Part shown: one piece after another, positions 5,558 to 5,577 of the stretch | Layout: every line of letters starts with the position of its first letter | Position numbering within the stretch: the stretch's first letter is position 1 | Origin: an uncultured Candidatus Melainabacteria bacterium | GTDB lineage: Bacteria > Cyanobacteriota > Vampirovibrionia > Gastranaerophilales > Gastranaerophilaceae | DNA: 5,577 nucleotides | Reading direction: 5' to 3' | Assembly: GCA_934675695.1 (NCBI GenBank) | Contig: CAKURN010000109.1 | Span: 1 to 5,577 of the forward strand | The notes under the pieces: model-generated | Told to the model about the DNA's origin: nothing | Databases searched by the model: none | The model's input: only the letters and a program-made list of their open reading frames with translations | Position numbers and translations under genes: made by a program

Positions 5558-5577
5558 TTCTTTATACAATACTAACG

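Overview
This AT-rich window holds the 3' part of a type II CRISPR-Cas locus, most like subtype II-C: cas9, cas1 and cas2 only, with no csn2 or cas4 after cas2. Beyond it lie an intergenic stretch and two minus-strand genes unrelated to CRISPR. The host is probably a low-GC, gut-type bacterium. The short polar N-termini of the last two proteins, and their PHP and kinase-like content, recall uncultured Gastranaerophilales (Vampirovibrionia/Melainabacteria). That assignment is an impression from memory, not a search result.

Layout: 1-909 is the C-terminal 302 codons of cas9, opening inside the RuvC-III motif. cas1 (932-1879) and cas2 (1869-2216) follow on the plus strand in one operon. Between cas2 and the array, on the minus strand, I find a tracrRNA (about 2373 down to 2201) with its own promoter, an anti-repeat, hairpins and a terminator stem that overlaps the cas2 stop. 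The CRISPR array (2413-3283) has 13 perfect 36-bp repeats, one truncated 29-bp terminal repeat and 13 spacers. Region 3284-3721 has no convincing gene, only stem-loops and weak ORFs. On the minus strand follow a PHP-domain metallophosphoesterase-like protein (3722-4819) and a kinase-like protein (4895-5548), a likely two-gene unit.

How it works together: Cas1 and Cas2 would insert spacers. Read on the minus strand, every repeat ends in an extended -10 box (TGTTATAAT) with a -35-like hexamer 17 nt upstream, so each repeat can start its own crRNA inside the next spacer, as known for Neisseria and Campylobacter II-C systems. The tracrRNA anti-repeat pairs with that same minus-strand repeat through an 8-bp lower stem, a bulge and an upper stem of about 23 positions, fixing crRNA orientation. 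Array and tracrRNA run co-directionally towards cas2, and convergently with the cas operon.

Most notable points: the outermost repeat is cut back to exactly its promoter part; the last repeat lies directly upstream of the tracrRNA, so readthrough would give a natural single-guide-like RNA; one repeat-spacer unit is duplicated; one spacer is only 19 nt; and the cas1 start codon sits at the loop of a perfect 10-bp hairpin.
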